A DNA stretch of 64,000 nucleotides from NCBI GenBank assembly GCA_017399065.1, contig JAFQEL010000031.1, forward strand, positions 62,001 through 126,000. Direction: 5' to 3'. Shown here piece by piece: positions 23,333-30,954 of this stretch. The stretch comes from Clostridia bacterium. GTDB taxonomy: Bacteria; Bacillota; Clostridia; Oscillospirales; Acutalibacteraceae. The notes under the pieces are model-generated. The model saw nothing but the letters and a program-made list of their open reading frames with translations. It did no database searches and was not told the origin of the DNA. Within the stretch, counting starts at the first letter, position 1, and every line of letters starts with the position of its first letter. The position numbers and the translations under genes are program-made.

Positions 23333-25066
23333 ATGGCTAAAGAGCTCAGAATAGGTAATGACGCCGTTGCACGCGGCCTTTACGAAGGCGGCGTACGCGT
23401 AGTTTCAAGCTACCCCGGCACACCAAGTACAGAAATTACAGAGTTTATTTCCACATACGATGACGTATACTCAGAGTGGGCACCCAACGAAAAAGTTGCC
23501 GCCGAGGTTGCACTCGGTGCCGCAATCGCAGGTGCAAGAGCATTCTGCGGTATGAAGCACGTCGGTCTCAACGTTGCATCAGAGCCCGTTTTCACAGGCT
23601 CATACACAGGTGTCAACGCAGGCTGGGTTATCGCAGTTGCTGATGACCCCGGAATGCACTCCTCTCAGAATGAGCAGGATTCACGCCACTATGCAAAGGC
23701 AGCAAAGGTTATGATGCTTGAGCCTTCCGACTCGGCAGAGTGCCTTGAATTTGCAAAGAAAGGCTTCGAGCTTTCAGAGCAGTTTGACTGTCCCGTTATC
23801 CTCCGCCTCACAACAAGAGTTGCTCACTCACGCAGCCTTGTAGAAATCGGTGAAAGAAACGATATCGGTGTTAAGGAATACACAAAGAATCCCCAGAAAT
23901 ACGTTATGATGCCCGCAATGGCAAAGGGCAGACACGTTATTGTCGAGCAGAGACTTATCGACCAGGCAAAATGGGCAGAGAGCTGTGAAATCAACAGAGT
24001 TGAGATGAACGACACAAAAATCGGCGTCATCACATCCGGTGTATGCTACCAGTACGCAAAAGAGGCTCTCGGTAAGAATGCTTCCTACCTCAAGCTCGGC
24101 TGTGTATATCCCTTGCCCGTAGATATCATCAAAGACTTTGCCGCAAAGTGCGACAAGGTATACGTGCTTGAAGAGCTCGATCCGTTTATTGAGGAGCATT
24201 GCAAGGCAAACGGCATTGAGGTTATCGGCAAGGACGCATTTACAGTACTCGGTGAATACTCACAGAGCCTTATTGCAAAGGTAATTCTCGGCAAAGAAAC
24301 CGAGAGCGTTGAAACAGACCTTACAATCCCCGGCCGTCCTCCCGTACTTTGTGCAGGCTGTCCGCACAGAGGTCTTTTCTACGCACTCAAGAAACAGAAT
24401 GTTGCCGTAAGCGGTGACATCGGCTGTTACACACTCGGTGCACTCGCACCCCTCGGTATGATTGATACCTGCATCTGTATGGGCGCATCCGTTTCCGCAC
24501 TCCACGGCAGAAACAAAGCTAACCCCGAAAACGAGAAGAAGTCCGTTGCAGTCATCGGCGACTCAACATTCATTCACTCAGGTGTAACAGGTCTTATCGA
24601 TATTGCTTACAACGCAAGCAACTCAACGGTTATTATCCTTGATAACTCAATCACAGGTATGACAGGTCACCAGCAGAATCCCACAACCGGTAAGACAATC
24701 AAGGGCGACCCCGCAACCGCAGTTGACCTCGAGGCACTTGCAAAGGCTGTAGGTATTGACAGAGTAAGAGTTGTTGACCCCTACAACCTTAAAGAAACAG
24801 AAACAGCAGTTAAAGAAGAGCTTGCAGTTGAGGAGCCGAGCGTTATTATTTCACGCCGTCCCTGTGCACTTCTCAAGTACGTCAAGCACGAGAAGCCGCT
24901 CAAGGTCAACGCAGACAAGTGCCGCAGCTGTAAGGCTTGTATGAAGATAGGCTGTCCCGCAATCAGCTTCCGCGACAAGAAGGCTGTTATCGACTTTACC
25001 CAGTGTATCGGCTGCGGTGTGTGTGAGCAGATGTGTGCATTCGGCGCAATCGAGAAAGGAGAATGA
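23333..25066 (+). CDS. iorA: Indolepyruvate:ferredoxin oxidoreductase, alpha subunit
   Basis: A 577-residue ThDP enzyme subunit that oxidatively decarboxylates arylpyruvates (from Trp, Phe, Tyr) to arylacetyl-CoA, reducing ferredoxin. N-terminal SYPGTPSTEITEF begins the pyrimidine-binding domain; VIGDSTFIHSGVTGLIDIAYN with the later NSITGMTGHQ is the ThDP-pyrophosphate domain. The C-terminus holds two 4Fe-4S motifs, CRSCKACMKIGCP and CIGCGVCEQMC. GGAGAAAG precedes the ATG. Its stop lies five bases before the likely iorB start. Confidence 0.96.
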   Translation: MAKELRIGNDAVARGLYEGGVRVVSSYPGTPSTEITEFISTYDDVYSEWAPNEKVAAEVALGAAIAGARAFCGMKHVGLNVASEPVFTGSYTGVNAGWVIAVADDPGMHSSQNEQDSRHYAKAAKVMMLEPSDSAECLEFAKKGFELSEQFDCPVILRLTTRVAHSRSLVEIGERNDIGVKEYTKNPQKYVMMPAMAKGRHVIVEQRLIDQAKWAESCEINRVEMNDTKIGVITSGVCYQYAKEALGKNASYLKLGCVYPLPVDIIKDFAAKCDKVYVLEELDPFIEEHCKANGIEVIGKDAFTVLGEYSQSLIAKVILGKETESVETDLTIPGRPPVLCAGCPHRGLFYALKKQNVAVSGDIGCYTLGALAPLGMIDTCICMGASVSALHGRNKANPENEKKSVAVIGDSTFIHSGVTGLIDIAYNASNSTVIILDNSITGMTGHQQNPTTGKTIKGDPATAVDLEALAKAVGIDRVRVVDPYNLKETETAVKEELAVEEPSVIISRRPCALLKYVKHEKPLKVNADKCRSCKACMKIGCPAISFRDKKAVIDFTQCIGCGVCEQMCAFGAIEKGE

Positions 25067-25071
25067 GCAAT

Positions 25072-25647
25072 ATGGAAACAAAGAGCATAATGATAGTCGG
25101 TGTAGGCGGTCAGGGTACTCTCCTTTCAAGCCGTCTCCTCGGTGCAGTACTTACAACAAAGGGCTACGACGTTAAGGTTTCCGAGGTTCACGGTATGAGC
25201 CAGAGAGGCGGCAGCGTTGTCACCTACGTTAAATACGGCGATGAAGTTTACTCACCCATTATCGAAAAGGGCGAGGCAGACTACATTCTTTCATTCGAGC
25301 AGCTTGAGGCTGCAAGATGGCTTCCCTACCTCAAGCAGGGCGGCAAGCTTATCGTAAACACACAGAAGATCGACCCGATGCCCGTAGTTATCGGCGCTGC
25401 TGAGTATCCGCAGGGCGTTATCGAGGCAATCGCCGCAACAGGCACAGACATCACTTCAATCGACGCACTTTCACTCGCAGTTGAAGCAGGCTCATCAAAA
25501 GCTGTTAACGTTGTGCTTATGGGCGTGCTCGCTTCAAAGACAGATATCGCATATGACACATGGGTTGAGGCAGTAAAGGCTACAGTGCCCGCAAAATTCC
25601 TTGAGCTCAACCTCAAGGCCTTTGACCTCGGCTACAACTTCAAATAA
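25072..25647 (+). CDS. iorB: Indolepyruvate:ferredoxin oxidoreductase, beta subunit
   Basis: A 191-residue gamma-domain subunit (METKSIMIVGVGGQGTLLSSRLLG), the partner of IorA. GVGGQGT and SEVHGMSQRGGSVVTYVKYG are diagnostic. The ATG at 25072 is preferred because AAAGGAG lies ten bases upstream; the ATG at 25063, overlapping the iorA stop, would leave one base of spacing. Both subunits are intact, so the complex should be active. Confidence 0.95.
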   Translation: METKSIMIVGVGGQGTLLSSRLLGAVLTTKGYDVKVSEVHGMSQRGGSVVTYVKYGDEVYSPIIEKGEADYILSFEQLEAARWLPYLKQGGKLIVNTQKIDPMPVVIGAAEYPQGVIEAIAATGTDITSIDALSLAVEAGSSKAVNVVLMGVLASKTDIAYDTWVEAVKATVPAKFLELNLKAFDLGYNFK

Positions 25648-25663
25648 GAAAGCAGGGATTTGA

Positions 25664-26101
25664 ATGACACCCGTTAAACAGATATCCGTATTCGTAGAAA
25701 ACAAGCACGGCAAGCTTTCATCAATCGCAAGACACCTTGCAGACAATGGTGTCAGCATCCGTGCACTTTGTATGGCAGACACAACCGATTTCGGCATCTT
25801 CCGCCTTATCGTATCTGATTATGAGGCGGCTGAAAAAGCACTCAAGGCAGCAGGTGTAACCTGCTCTGTTACAGAGGTGCTCGTTGTTGAGATTGAGGAC
25901 ACACCGGGTGCTTTTGCCGATGCTATGTCACTGCTTGCAGACAACAGTATCAGCCTTGAATATGTCTACGCCTTCCTCACTCCCGAGGTCGGCAAGGCAT
26001 ACATCATCATCCGTGTTGAGGACAATGCTGCAGCCGCAAAGGTGCTTTCCGACGGCGGAATCAAAATTGTTTCTCAGGACGAAATAAAAGCAAACGCATA
26101 A
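25664..26101 (+). CDS. Double ACT-domain amino acid-binding protein
   Basis: A 145-residue protein consisting of two ACT domains (residues 1-70, QISVFVENKHGKLSSIARHL, and 72-145, VEIEDTPGAFADAMSLLA). ACT domains bind amino acids and control enzymes. This type follows iorAB/paaK in many anaerobes and probably senses an aromatic amino acid (context inference). It is 16 bases after iorB and is the last gene of the operon. Confidence 0.9.
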   Translation: MTPVKQISVFVENKHGKLSSIARHLADNGVSIRALCMADTTDFGIFRLIVSDYEAAEKALKAAGVTCSVTEVLVVEIEDTPGAFADAMSLLADNSISLEYVYAFLTPEVGKAYIIIRVEDNAAAAKVLSDGGIKIVSQDEIKANA

Positions 26102-26112
26102 CCAATATACAC

Positions 26113-26429
26113 AAAAAAGACTTCGGATTTCTCGCCACCGAGCCGAAAGGAAGTATTTGTTTCTCGAGAAAAATTCCCCGTATCTTTGACAAAAGCCTCG
26201 CAAGGCGACAGCCTTGCTGCGTTTTTGGCTTCGATACAAGAAATTTTATACTCTTACGAAACTGCAAAGCACTTTAAAATGAAATTTTAAGATACAAGAA
26301 AAGGAAAATCCCGCAGATAATGCTTACGCATATCTGTGAGATTTGACGCATTATTGTACTGAAAATTCACATTTTAAAGAAATACTGCCTTGCGGCTCGG
26401 TGGCGTTTACATCCGGAGTCTTCTTTTTT
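26113..26429. repeat. Long inverted-repeat element (MITE-like or structured RNA)
   Basis: Left arm 26113-26158 and right arm about 26377-26429 are inverted copies sharing AAAAAAGA, GGAT, CGCCACCGAGCCG, AAGG and AGTATTT. Between them are further hairpins: AAGCC...GCAAGGC/GCCTTGC...GGCTT near 26192-26232 and CAGATA/TATCTG around 26314-26337. No gene is present in the 394 bases between the ACT gene and the GH3 gene. The right end CTTCTTTTTT would also terminate the ior operon. Confidence 0.75.
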
Positions 26430-26430
26430 G

Positions 26431-26459
26431 TTGACTGAAACAGATTTGTAGTTTATATT
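26431..26459 (+). promoter_or_regulatory. Predicted promoter for the GH3 gene
   Basis: TTGACT (26431-26436), 17 bases, TATATT (26454-26459), just outside the inverted-repeat element. AAGGAGAG follows before the ATG at 26496. Confidence 0.65.
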
Positions 26460-26495
26460 TAATGTAAATATTTATAAAAACAAAAGGAGAGAACC

Positions 26496-28595
26496 ATGGA
26501 CAAGATTAAGGCTGCAAAAATTGCCAAAGAGCTTGTATCGCAAATGACGGTTGAGGAAAAAGCTTCTCAGCTTCTCTATAATTCACCCGCTATCGAAAGA
26601 CTCGGCATCCAGGCTTATAACTGGTGGAACGAGGGTGCGCACGGTGTTGCACGTGCAGGCACAGCAACAGTTTTTCCGCACACTATCGCTATGGCGGCAA
26701 CCTTCGACCCCGAGCTTATTCAGAATATTGCCGACGTAATTTCAACCGAAGGCCGTATCAAGTACAACCAGCACGTAAAATATAACGACTTCGATATCTT
26801 CAAGGGCCTCACATTCTGGGCACCCAACATCAATATCTTCCGCGACCCCCGTTGGGGCAGAGGTCAGGAGACCTTCGGCGAAGACCCCTACCTTTCCGCA
26901 ACGCTCGGCACAGCCTTTATCAAGGGTATCCAGGGTGACGGCGAATTCTACAAGGCCTGTGCCTGCTCAAAGCACTTTGCCGTACACTCAGGCCCCGAAA
27001 AAACACGCCACGGCTTCGACGCAAAGGCTGACAAGCACGATATGTTTGAAACATACCTCCCTGCTTTCGAAAAGACTGTAGAGGCAGGTGTCTGCGGCGT
27101 TATGGGTGCTTACAACCGTACAAACGGCGATCCCTGCTGTGCTCACCCATACCTGCTTGTCGACATACTCCGTAACAAATGGAATTTCGACGGTTACATT
27201 GTTTCCGACTGCGGTGCACTCGGCGATATCTACCGCGACCATCACTATACCGACACCAGAGCTGAGGCTGCTGCAGTAGCACTCAAGTGCACCTGCGACC
27301 TCAACTGCGGCGATACATACGACGCTCTTATCGATGCTTACGAGCAGGACCTTGTAACAGAAGAAGAAATCACTGCTGCCGCAGAAAGGCTTTACACGGT
27401 CCGTGCTCTGCTCGGTGAATTTGAAGAGGTCAGACCCTACAGCGACATTCCTTTTGCAAAGCTCGACTGTAAGGAACATCAGCAGCTCAACCACCACGCC
27501 GCACAGCAGTGCCTTGTTATGCTCAAAAATGACGGTCTGCTGCCTATAGACAAATCATTCAACAAGCGTATTGCAGTTGTCGGCCCCAACGCTCTCTCCG
27601 TAACCGCACTTGAGGGCAACTACAACGGTTACGCTTCCGAATACATCACGGTTGCCGACGGTGTGCGCAGAGTATTCAAGGACGCAACCGTAACGGTTGA
27701 AAAGGGATGTAACTACTGCGATGAATTCCTCAACCACTGGAGCGGCTTCCGGAATATGATAAGTGACGGTATCGCAACCGCTGCAGAGGCAGACCTCACA
27801 ATTCTTGCGCTCGGTCTTGACCAGTCAATTGAGGGCGAGGACACCGGCTTTGATAACGATTACACAGCCTGCGGCGATAAGAAAACACTCTACCTGCCCG
27901 CAACACAGCAGAAGCTTGCCGATGCTGTATGCGATGTTTGCGATAACGTTATTGTTGTGCTTATGTGCGGCAGCTCGATCGACCTTGGCGAAAAGGTTAC
28001 AAACCACGCAAAAGCAATCATCCACGCATGGTATCCCGGTGCTGTCGGCGGACTTGCAGCCGCAGAGCTTATTGCAGGTGAGTTTTCACCTGCCGGCAGA
28101 CTTCCCGTCACAATCTTCAGAGGCAACCACAATATGCCCGATTTTGAGGATTACAGCATGAAGGGCAGAACATACCGCTATATCGACGGCGAAGCTCTCT
28201 TCCCATTTGGCTACGGTCTTTCCTTTACAAAGTTCGACTACAGCAATGCAAGCATTGACTCGGTTGATGATAACAAAATCACTCTCAGCGTTGATATTAC
28301 AAACGCAGGCGATATGAGCGGCTACGAGCGTGCTCAGGTATACGCAAGCTATACCGACAGCCGATATGCAACACCTCACTATCAGCTTTGTGCTCTCAAA
28401 TCCGTTGAAATTGCTAAGGGAGAAACAGTAAAGGTCAGCTTTGACATCGACCGCTACTGGCTCAAGGCAGTAAACGATGAGGGTGAGCGTGTTGAGCCCG
28501 ACGGCAAGATTACACTCTATGTCGGCGGACATCAGCCTGACATCGTAAGCAATAAGCTTATGGGCTGCGATTGCATAGAGCTTGTGATTAAATAA
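26496..28595 (+). CDS. Glycoside hydrolase family 3 beta-glycosidase
   Basis: A 699-residue GH3 enzyme with the N-terminal TIM-barrel domain, the C-terminal alpha/beta sandwich and a terminal Fn3-like domain (from about 610). Seen motifs: WWNEGAHGVAR, FWAPNINIFRDPRWGRGQET, CSKHFAVHSGPE and the nucleophile segment IVSDCGALGD. The KHFAVHSGPE form and the WGRGQE sequence are typical of the beta-xylosidase/beta-glucosidase branch. There is no signal peptide, so it acts on imported oligosaccharides. It is monocistronic. Confidence 0.93.
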   Translation: MDKIKAAKIAKELVSQMTVEEKASQLLYNSPAIERLGIQAYNWWNEGAHGVARAGTATVFPHTIAMAATFDPELIQNIADVISTEGRIKYNQHVKYNDFDIFKGLTFWAPNINIFRDPRWGRGQETFGEDPYLSATLGTAFIKGIQGDGEFYKACACSKHFAVHSGPEKTRHGFDAKADKHDMFETYLPAFEKTVEAGVCGVMGAYNRTNGDPCCAHPYLLVDILRNKWNFDGYIVSDCGALGDIYRDHHYTDTRAEAAAVALKCTCDLNCGDTYDALIDAYEQDLVTEEEITAAAERLYTVRALLGEFEEVRPYSDIPFAKLDCKEHQQLNHHAAQQCLVMLKNDGLLPIDKSFNKRIAVVGPNALSVTALEGNYNGYASEYITVADGVRRVFKDATVTVEKGCNYCDEFLNHWSGFRNMISDGIATAAEADLTILALGLDQSIEGEDTGFDNDYTACGDKKTLYLPATQQKLADAVCDVCDNVIVVLMCGSSIDLGEKVTNHAKAIIHAWYPGAVGGLAAAELIAGEFSPAGRLPVTIFRGNHNMPDFEDYSMKGRTYRYIDGEALFPFGYGLSFTKFDYSNASIDSVDDNKITLSVDITNAGDMSGYERAQVYASYTDSRYATPHYQLCALKSVEIAKGETVKVSFDIDRYWLKAVNDEGERVEPDGKITLYVGGHQPDIVSNKLMGCDCIELVIK

Positions 28596-28597
28596 TC

Positions 28598-28897
28598 TTC
28601 TTCCGCAATCCGTTTATAAAGCACAAGTGGCATGCGATCTCAATCAATTAAGTCAGCAAATTCCCGGTACGCGTGTTGCTGACAATACTTGAATACAAGG
28701 CACAGCACGGCAGGAAATACACTTTCGCTCGCTTATCCGATTTATTTCTGCAAAAATTCGCAATCCCCGGGATTCTGCGGGGATTGCGGAAGAAAACAAG
28801 CGGCTTTTCCTCGGTCCTCGGTGAAAACGCAAGAAAATTTTATGGGTTTAAAGATTTAGAGATTCCCGAAAAGATTAAGAATATGGTTGAAGAATAA
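28598..28897 (+). pseudogene. Decayed gene fragment with nested inverted repeats
   Basis: A frame ending at 28897 codes ENARKFYGFKD followed by EIPEKIKNMVEE, like the C-terminus of amidohydrolase-family proteins, but nothing upstream continues the family. The 5' part is occupied by repeats: TTCTTCCGCAATCC (28598-28611) is the inverse of 28781-28794, and CGCAATCCCC/GGGGATTGCG forms a strong hairpin at 28759-28788. I read it as the tail of a gene cut off by deletion or insertion; the family call is tentative. Confidence 0.4.
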
Positions 28898-28902
28898 AGA
28901 TG

Positions 28903-28975
28903 ATAAACAGACCGTTGCTTTCGCCATAATAACGAAAAAACGGGGCTGAATTTGTGAAAGCAGACAAATATTTTT
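28903..28975 (-). repeat. Interspersed 73-bp repeat, copy B
   Basis: Inverted copy of 12911-12983, two mismatches by eye. It directly follows the stop of the decayed fragment and precedes the ribosomal protein promoter. In both places it sits just behind a gene end. Confidence 0.85.
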
Positions 28976-29069
28976 AAAAATTAAAAGTGAGCAAATGCTA
29001 TGAAAAAACGAGAAAACGCGAGAAAAACGGAGCTTGCGTTTGCTAAATTAATTTTTTTGAAAATAAGTG

Positions 29070-29098
29070 TTGACAAGGGTTTGCACTTGTGATACTAT
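29070..29098 (+). promoter_or_regulatory. Promoter of rplM-rpsI
   Basis: TTGACA (29070-29075), 17 bases, TACTAT (29093-29098). The consensus -35 fits a highly expressed ribosomal operon. The leader is about 40 bases, which seems too short for a full L13 leader motif. Confidence 0.75.
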
Positions 29099-29145
29099 AG
29101 TCGGGCGATTGAATTTAAAGAATCAAATATTTTGGAGGTCAAGCT

Positions 29146-29574
29146 ATGTCAACTTATATGCCCAAAGCAGGCGAAATCACACGCAGCTGGTATGTTCTTG
29201 ACGCCGCAGGCAAACCTCTGGGTAAGGTAGCTGCACAGGCTGCAGTTCTCCTTCGCGGCAAGCACAAGCCCGTGTTTGCTCCCCATGTTGATTGCGGTGA
29301 TCATGTAATCATCATAAACGCTGAAAAGGCTGTTCTTACCGGCAACAAGCTTAATCAGAAAATGTACTACCACCACACAGGTTACATCGGTAACATGAAA
29401 GAGGTTAAGTACAGCACACTTATGAAGACAAAGCCCGAGTTTGCTATGCAGCTCGCAGTAAAGGGTATGCTTCCCGATTCAACACTCGGCCGTAATGCTC
29501 TTGGCCGCCTTCGTATCTACAAGGGTGCAGAGCATAAGCACGCAGCACAGAAGCCCGAAGAGTGGGCTCTTTAA
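29146..29574 (+). CDS. rplM: 50S ribosomal protein L13
   Basis: A 142-residue large-subunit protein. [40 protein letters not shown], and the C-terminal [20 protein letters not shown] are diagnostic of L13. TGGAGG precedes the ATG. It pairs with rpsI 21 bases downstream, the near-universal bacterial order. Confidence 0.98.
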   Translation: MSTYMPKAGEITRSWYVLDAAGKPLGKVAAQAAVLLRGKHKPVFAPHVDCGDHVIIINAEKAVLTGNKLNQKMYYHHTGYIGNMKEVKYSTLMKTKPEFAMQLAVKGMLPDSTLGRNALGRLRIYKGAEHKHAAQKPEEWAL

Positions 29575-29595
29575 TTGAAGGGAGGCAAATGAATA

Positions 29596-29994
29596 ATGTA
29601 CGATACTAATCCTTATTTCTACGGCACAGGCCGCAGAAAGAAATCTGTAGCACGTGTCCGCGTTTACGCAGGTACAGGTAAAATCACAATCAACGACCGT
29701 TCAATCGACGATTACTTCGGTCTTGATACACTCAAGCTTATTGTTCGCCAGCCCCTCGAGCTCACAGGCACAACTGAGAAGTTCGACATCGTATGCCGTG
29801 TCAGCGGTGGCGGTGTAACAGGCCAGGCAGGTGCAATCCGTCACGGTCTTTCCCGTGCTCTCCTTCAGTACGACGAGTCAGTTCGTCCCGTACTCAAGAA
29901 GGCAGGCTTCCTCACTCGTGACCCGAGAATGAAGGAAAGAAAGAAGTACGGCCTCAAAGGCGCACGTCGTGCACCCCAGTTCTCAAAGAGATAA
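29596..29994 (+). CDS. rpsI: 30S ribosomal protein S9
   Basis: A 132-residue small-subunit protein with [21 protein letters not shown] and the basic C-terminus [20 protein letters not shown], whose tail reaches the P-site tRNA. GGGAGG lies upstream; an ATG seven bases earlier is out of frame. Last gene of the rplM-rpsI unit. Confidence 0.98.
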   Translation: MYDTNPYFYGTGRRKKSVARVRVYAGTGKITINDRSIDDYFGLDTLKLIVRQPLELTGTTEKFDIVCRVSGGGVTGQAGAIRHGLSRALLQYDESVRPVLKKAGFLTRDPRMKERKKYGLKGARRAPQFSKR

Positions 29995-30019
29995 TTTCAG
30001 CCTATTGGCGAAAAATCAA

Positions 30020-30052
30020 AAACCCTTGGAATCTCAACGGTTCCAAGGGTTT
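30020..30052 (+). terminator. Terminator of rplM-rpsI
   Basis: A perfect 12-bp stem, AAACCCTTGGAA (30020-30031) with TTCCAAGGGTTT (30041-30052), followed by ATTTCTTTT. Confidence 0.92.
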
Positions 30053-30386
30053 ATTTCTTTTATCGAAATACTTAGAAAATGCAAAATGTCAATATTTTGT
30101 CAATTTATTCAAACAAATAGTCTATGCCACTATCAAGACCCGAAAGCAATCTGCACCCATCTGAGCACGCGGCAACACTCGTTCCAGACATGATATTCTT
30201 TCATAACGAGGATTGTCGGAGTCATTGTCATAATTTCAGTTAAATACCCCAACCGACTCATTATAATGCTTTGTAAAAAATTTTATAAAAACGGTAAAAA
30301 TATATAAAATAATGCAGTGTGCTAATTTGTTAAAAGTGCAAAACTTTAAAGTGATAAAGCGGATGCTTTTTTGTGAAATTTTGCGG
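30053..30386. other. Gene-free interval before the branched-chain operon
   Basis: No credible gene on either strand. The only structure seen is an 18-base segment, ATGTCAATATTTTGTCAA (30086-30103), that recurs identically at 45464-45481; on the opposite strand it contains two TTGACA-like blocks. The rest is AT-rich. Confidence 0.6.
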
Positions 30387-30415
30387 TTGACGGCAGTTTT
30401 TCACGGTGCTATAAT
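30387..30415 (+). promoter_or_regulatory. Promoter of the ilv-leu operon
   Basis: TTGACG (30387-30392), 17 bases, TATAAT (30410-30415). Transcription would start near 30422, about 20 bases before the first T-box Stem I, giving a leader of some 530 bases. Confidence 0.8.
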
Positions 30416-30440
30416 TACAACAATTTAATAACGCAGTAAA

Positions 30441-30620
30441 CAAACGCGATGACGAGGAGCGGCAGATTAATCCCGCATCAGAGAGCCGATGGTTGGTGTG
30501 AATCGGCGGACGGATTTATCATGGCTAAATCACCTCCGAGCGGCGAGCCTGAAAGATTTTTCAAGTAAGGCAGACGGAGCCCGACCGTTACAGCGGGGAG
30601 CGATGTTAGTCGTGTTTTTT
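30441..30620 (+). ncRNA. T-box decoding domain 1 (specifier read as AUC, Ile)
   Basis: Begins with the Stem I signature GCGATGACGAGGAG, has the distal-loop signature CAGAGAG...GGTTGGTG, and the closing strand CACCTCCGAGC. GAGG pairs with CCTC at the base of the specifier loop, which places the specifier at ATC (30529-30531), followed by A. GACGGAGCCCGACCGTTACAGC is a Stem II type segment repeated in domain 2. No T-box (TGGN) bulge or U-run terminator follows before domain 2 begins. Specifier assignment is by alignment of the two domains. Confidence 0.75.
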
Positions 30621-30640
30621 GTAGTGTAACTACTATAAAA

Positions 30641-30925
30641 GCTATGACGAGGAATAAGCGGTTTGTACCTGCTTCAGAGAGTTGACGGATGGTGCGAGTC
30701 AACGGAAGGTCTTATTTGCGAGCTCTCCTCTGAGCAGCCTACCCGAACCAATCTTTTGATACATAGGGAGGACGGAGCCTGACCGTTACAGCAGGGCGCG
30801 ATGTTGGTCGCAGTGAGTGGTCGCCTTTTGGGGCGGCAAGAAGAGTGGTACCGCAAGATTTTTAATTTTTTGTATTAAAAGTCCTGTCTCTTTAAATTTA
30901 TTTAAAGAGATGGGACTTTTTGTTT
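30641..30925 (+). ncRNA. T-box riboswitch domain 2 (specifier read as CUC, Leu) with antiterminator and terminator
   Basis: Stem I starts GCTATGACGAGGAA; CAGAGAG and GGATGGTGCGAG mark the distal loops; the closing strand is TCCTCTGAGC. The position matching ATC of domain 1 reads CTC (30723-30725). The T-box AGAGTGGTACCGCAAG lies at 30842-30857, with TGGT (30846-30849) able to pair with tRNA ending ACCA. The terminator pairs AGTCC-TCTCTTTAAAT (from 30877) with ATTTAAAGAGA-GGACT (to 30920), then TTTTTGTTTTT. Uncharged tRNA should favour read-through into ilvA-leu-ilv. Confidence 0.9.
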
Positions 30926-30954
30926 TTATTTTATCACGATTGGAGTGTAGTGAA

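Noticed and set aside
29099-29145. L13 ribosomal leader RNA
   Set aside because: The leader is about 40 bases and shows no stable stem.
30595-30640. Possible separate terminator for the first T-box domain
   Set aside because: Only a weak GTAGT/ACTAC hairpin with a T-run on the wrong side is seen.
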